Positions 13,326-15,751 of a stretch of 15,751 bases of DNA are shown one piece after another (position 1 is the stretch's first letter; each line of letters opens with the position of its first letter). The DNA comes from Nitrososphaerota archaeon (lineage in GTDB: Archaea; Thermoproteota; Nitrososphaeria; Nitrososphaerales; Gagatemarchaeaceae). The position numbers and the translations under genes are program-made. Location of the stretch: contig VBPK01000008.1 of NCBI GenBank assembly GCA_005877225.1, positions 1 through 15,751 on the forward strand. Direction: 5' to 3'. Below the pieces are notes generated by a model that was not told the DNA's origin, made no database searches, and saw nothing but the letters and a program-made list of their open reading frames with translations.

Positions 13326-13502
13326 CTATCTATCGATGTGGTAGGGTTTCATGCCGTGCTCAAGATGAAGGTGCTTGGTGTACTCTTCCGTCTCGTGCGC
13401 CGTCAGTCGCTTCCTGAACGCTCTGAGGGACACGATGGCGAAACAGAAGGAGCATGGCTGCCCTTCTACTGTGAGAATCTCGTTCAGCGTCAGGCGTTGC
13501 AT
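13326..13502 (-). CDS. 58-residue Cys/His zinc-finger-like protein (short gene)
   Basis: A compact minus-strand gene from ATG 13502 to TAG 13326-13328. The product begins MQRLTLNEILTVEGQ, has a CxxC pair (Cys17, Cys20 in QPCSFCFAIVSLRAF), a basic stretch RKRLTAHETEEYTK, and a His-rich end with His44, His46, His49 and His55 in HLHLEHGMKPYHI. Two Cys and several His suggest a zinc site; the LEHGMKPYHI ending reads like the second half of a finger, though the Cys-to-His spacing (23 residues) is longer than in a classic C2H2 finger. A TTTATTTA box centred 27 bases before ATG 13502 is the best TATA match in the window and predicts a leaderless mRNA. Nucleic-acid binding or regulation is an inference; no family recognised. 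Confidence 0.72.
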   Translation of the reverse strand: MQRLTLNEILTVEGQPCSFCFAIVSLRAFRKRLTAHETEEYTKHLHLEHGMKPYHIDR

Positions 13503-13525
13503 CGGTGAAATCTGCCGATTGGGTG

Positions 13526-13533
13526 TAAATAAA
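13526..13533 (-). promoter_or_regulatory. TATA box TTTATTTA for the 58-residue protein
   Basis: A near-ideal archaeal TATA box in GC-rich surroundings, centred 27 bases before ATG 13502. Confidence 0.6.
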
Positions 13534-13643
13534 GATGGAGGCGGAATCTATAGTTGAAATTCACCTCTATTACCATCAAATCTAGCGGAAAGTGTACCTG
13601 GTTTCAGCAAGAATCGTAATTTTGAGCGATTATCGCCCTCTGA

Positions 13644-13718
13644 CCTGCTGTTTCAGGCTTCAGCCCCTCTGCGGGGAGACGCCCGCAGCACTCACCCCGG
13701 CCCCTTGACCCTGTGCTG
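13644..13718. ncRNA. cluster of GC-rich hairpins, possible small RNA or leader
   Basis: Three perfect inverted repeats follow one another: CCTG/CAGG (13644-13657, six-base loop), CTGCGGG/CCCGCAG (13669-13688, six-base loop) and CAGCAC/GTGCTG (13686-13718). The second and third overlap by three bases, so they are alternatives at their border. The stretch codes for nothing convincing and lies in the 300-base gap before the gene at 13805. No known RNA family is recognised and the strand is uncertain. Confidence 0.25.
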
Positions 13719-13804
13719 AGAAATCATTCCTATCGTAGCGTGTGCGCGTGGACAGACCGCCCTTCATCTCCGCGGTTTGCGCGGAATACTAGAGTGCGGG
13801 GTTG

Positions 13805-14299
13805 ATGGAGACGAGGGCATATTACCGACTACAAATCAAGATTTCGAAGTCACAACGCATTATTAGTGAAAACACCCAAGCATTCTCTGCGCTTGAACTC
13901 AAAGAAGGGAGCCGCGAAGAAGTAATGCTCTCGAAGACAAAGTGTTCAGACTACATCGATACCCTAGTCCAGATGGGCATTCTGGCACTCTTCGTCGATA
14001 AGAAGGGGGAGGAGAGGGTCGAACTCAAGGTGCCCCTGGAGGAGCTGTTGCGCGATGGGCTGGAGCGTAGCGGCGAGAAACCCCCGGAGGATACGAGGAA
14101 GTTTCCACAGTGGATTTCGCTTCTACTCTCGAGGACCGTCGTCACGGAGAGGGAGCTCATCTTCTCGAGAGAGGACTTGATAGGAATCGCGTCCGTCTTC
14201 ATGAGCCTAATCTGCCTCGCGTACGACGAGGATGTCCTGACCGCCTCGGTCAAGCTTCTGAGGGCAGCGGAGAAGCTGAGGACTACGGCGAAGAACTGA
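13805..14299 (+). CDS. unrecognised 164-residue protein
   Basis: A soluble mixed alpha/beta protein that I do not recognise. Residues about 1-70 (YYRLQIKISKSQRIISEN, then SKTKCSDYIDTLVQMGILAL, FVDKKGEERVELKVP) have the helix-helix-strand rhythm of a winged-helix domain, though no recognition helix is clear. Residues about 95-164 are helical (PQWISLLLSRTVVTERELIF, LIGIASVFMSLICLAYDEDV). ATG 13805 is chosen; a TTG at 13802 directly before it is the only in-frame alternative nearby. No TATA box is found at leaderless distance and no Shine-Dalgarno is evident, so its expression signal is unclear. It converges on the membrane protein gene with a gap of 14 bases. Confidence 0.7.
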   Translation: METRAYYRLQIKISKSQRIISENTQAFSALELKEGSREEVMLSKTKCSDYIDTLVQMGILALFVDKKGEERVELKVPLEELLRDGLERSGEKPPEDTRKFPQWISLLLSRTVVTERELIFSREDLIGIASVFMSLICLAYDEDVLTASVKLLRAAEKLRTTAKN

Positions 14300-14313
14300 C
14301 CGGCTCGTGAATT

Positions 14314-15672
14314 TTATGACATCTGGCCGAGCTTAGCCACTTTCATCTTATTAGCACTGTTGCGGAGTTGCGCCGAGAAGAGAGACCTTATGATCGCCAC
14401 TGTCTCTTCATTATGGGCTCCAGCAATCAGAAGGAAGAGGGCTCTCGAGTTGGTCCGCAGGATCAGGTCAATACAGTCTTTCAGGAAGAGGTAAATCGTC
14501 TTGGTCCCCGAGGCGACGATCATGTCTGACAGCGCACCAAAGACTAGCGAGACGCGGCCTTCCTTGCTACGAATCGTCCTCTCGAGACTTTCAAGGAGGA
14601 GCCCTCTGTCTTCGTGAGGAATCAGAAACTCGTTTTCGTTCTCTCCCGGCTTCGGGTAGGACGTCCCTCCGTTCAGCACGAAGAGCATGACGTTCGGTCT
14701 GTCTTTGAGGGCGGCGCGCAACGGACTCGTGCTAGGCACTACTACGACCGCAAGCTCGCTGTTCGTCTCGTCGATGTAGTCCTTCACGGCTCGCTCGTAG
14801 GGTTGCATTGGGTCGTGCTCGAGGAGGATGGCGCTCCCCAGCTCTTCGAGGCTGCCGAGGCGGAGCCGTTTTGAGAAGGAGTGTGAAGGCGTGGACGCGG
14901 GGAGACTCGCCGCGTGTTGCGTCACGAAGCCGGCGAGGACATCCGTCCTTCTGAAAACGTAGGCGGTCATACCGAAGACGACGATTCCTATCGCGCTCGC
15001 CATGCGGCTCGCGAGCGTGCCCGGCGGGAAGTAGAGCCTCAATCCCACCAGAAGAACGGAGGCAATCATCCAGGAGAGGGGAAGGAGGAGCATCGCCCTC
15101 GCCTCAGTCTTTGCGCCTATGGTTCTACTCCGGACTATCATCAGGCGGCACGGGTAGAGGACGAAGGCGGTAGCTGTCAGCGTGATTGCCCCGACGTACC
15201 AGCCCTGAAAGCTCGGGCGAAAGAGCGCGCCTCCGAACTCCAAGGGGAGAAGTTGAAGAGTAAAGGGCATCACGAGCCCCAGAGAGAGCACAACGACAAG
15301 CACAAGAAACGTGAACGCGAAAAGTGGGAAGTTCGGGCCGAGGTGAGACCTGAGGGCGCCTGCCAGGTGGTTGCCGGGTTGATGCCCCTTCGGTCTGGAG
15401 ACGATTATCGATGCCAAGGTAAGGGGCAGGGTTGAGAGGAGGATGGCCGGTACCCCCGCCAGCGTATAGAGGAGGCCACTCGCTTCGGTTCCCGTGAGGA
15501 GGTTGGCGAAGTCGAGGCACGCCCAGACGACAATGAGAAGGTAGCCGAGAACGAGGTATCCCCGGACGGGGCGGAAGTAGGTCAGCTTCTGGCGGGCTAA
15601 CAGGGGGAGAAGGGCCACAGAGGAGGCTACCACGAGGCCGTCAAGGAGTGTCGTGAGCGTCGCGGTGACCAT
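14314..15672 (-). CDS. seven-helix membrane protein with a degenerate KaiC/RecA-like cytoplasmic domain
   Basis: A 452-residue two-part protein. The first about 250 residues contain seven hydrophobic helices, from LLDGLVVASSVALLPLLA through YLVLGYLLIVVWACL and FAFTFLVLVVVLSLGLV to ASAIGIVVFGMTAYVF. The cytoplasmic part (from about residue 275: LGSLEELGSAILLEHDPMQP) has the strand order of KaiC/RecA-like domains found at the ends of archaeal sensory and regulatory proteins (DUF7504-like): LAVVVVPSTSPLRAAL, then SLVFGALSDMIVASGTKTIY, FLLIAGAHNEETVAIIRSLF. There is no P-loop, and the Walker B acidic residue is Gly (VFGALSD), so ATP hydrolysis is unlikely. A role as a membrane sensor or signalling partner is inference. 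The start ATG 15672 lies 32 bases after an AT-rich box (15700-15710). Confidence 0.78.
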   Translation of the reverse strand: MVTATLTTLLDGLVVASSVALLPLLARQKLTYFRPVRGYLVLGYLLIVVWACLDFANLLTGTEASGLLYTLAGVPAILLSTLPLTLASIIVSRPKGHQPGNHLAGALRSHLGPNFPLFAFTFLVLVVVLSLGLVMPFTLQLLPLEFGGALFRPSFQGWYVGAITLTATAFVLYPCRLMIVRSRTIGAKTEARAMLLLPLSWMIASVLLVGLRLYFPPGTLASRMASAIGIVVFGMTAYVFRRTDVLAGFVTQHAASLPASTPSHSFSKRLRLGSLEELGSAILLEHDPMQPYERAVKDYIDETNSELAVVVVPSTSPLRAALKDRPNVMLFVLNGGTSYPKPGENENEFLIPHEDRGLLLESLERTIRSKEGRVSLVFGALSDMIVASGTKTIYLFLKDCIDLILRTNSRALFLLIAGAHNEETVAIIRSLFSAQLRNSANKMKVAKLGQMS

Positions 15673-15699
15673 ACCAATTCATGGAGAAAGTGGCGCCCA

Positions 15700-15710
15700 C
15701 AATTAAGAAA
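15700..15710 (-). promoter_or_regulatory. TATA-like box TTTCTTAATT for the membrane protein
   Basis: An AT-rich element centred about 32 bases before ATG 15672, in an AT-rich patch at the window end. Confidence 0.4.
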
Positions 15711-15751
15711 ATTTGGTAAAGAAGCAAAGTCTATTGGCAGTATTTGGACGA

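Noticed and set aside
13535..13710. Frame MEAESIVEIHLYYHQI, TAG, then open for 40 more codons, considered as UAG read-through
   Set aside because: There is no sign of pyrrolysine use or conservation, it is antisense to the strong TATA box of the 58-residue gene, and chance is sufficient.
14914..15435. 173-codon plus-strand frame opposite the membrane protein
   Set aside because: Its Arg/Glu/His-rich content is what the reverse strand of hydrophobic codons gives; it has no motif and no promoter.
1..15751. CRISPR arrays, rRNA genes, and toxin-antitoxin reading of the PIN gene
   Set aside because: No regularly spaced repeats and no rRNA-like sequence were seen. The PIN gene is joined to aIF2 gamma with no antitoxin beside it.

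Overview
The window is archaeal chromosome, GC-rich, with little spacing between genes. The clearest marker is a full-length archaeal translation initiation factor aIF2 gamma followed with no gap by a PIN-domain gene of the Fcf1/Utp24 type, an arrangement known from archaea. Most genes have a TATA-like box centred about 25-33 bases before the start codon and no ribosome binding site, so transcripts appear leaderless or nearly so. TTG starts are common. This fits the Thermoproteota/Thaumarchaeota side of the archaea, but the lineage is inference.

Layout. Positions 1-511 hold the end of an IS5-type transposase cut by the window edge. Positions 554-6309 carry a surface-polysaccharide set: a broken Wzx/MATE-like flippase, a class I SAM methyltransferase, a UDP-sugar 6-dehydrogenase, NAD+ synthetase (nadE) and, on the minus strand, a GDP-mannose-3,5-epimerase-like enzyme. 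The epimerase is the last gene of a minus-strand operon (8284 down to 5260) that begins with two tandem paralogous glycosyltransferase-like proteins. Start and stop codons overlap at both junctions (TGATG and TTGA), which suggests translational coupling. Together these genes would make, transfer and export an acidic or modified sugar polymer or a surface glycan. The nadE gene would supply NAD+ for the dehydrogenase and epimerase.

Positions 8564-11127 are informational and housekeeping on the minus strand: a SerB-like HAD phosphatase, a decayed partial tandem copy of its C-terminal half, aIF2 gamma and the PIN protein. Positions 11310-11837 encode a secreted phosphoesterase that has lost its middle but keeps its signal peptide and C-terminal membrane anchor.

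Positions 11838-15751 are a sparse region of small and unfamiliar genes. They include a zinc-ribbon/coiled-coil protein that converges on a second coiled-coil protein and shares a CTAG with it as overlapping stop codons. A 58-residue Cys/His protein (13326-13502, minus) sits behind a near-ideal TATA box and is too short for usual ORF cut-offs. There is an unrecognised 164-residue protein, a group of GC-rich hairpins, and a 7-transmembrane protein with a degenerate KaiC/RecA-like cytoplasmic domain.

The main theme beyond the gene list is decay and partial duplication: the frameshifted flippase, the SerB fragment and the internally deleted phosphoesterase. Small Cys-rich or zinc-binding proteins are the second theme. 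I saw no rRNA, tRNA or CRISPR array.
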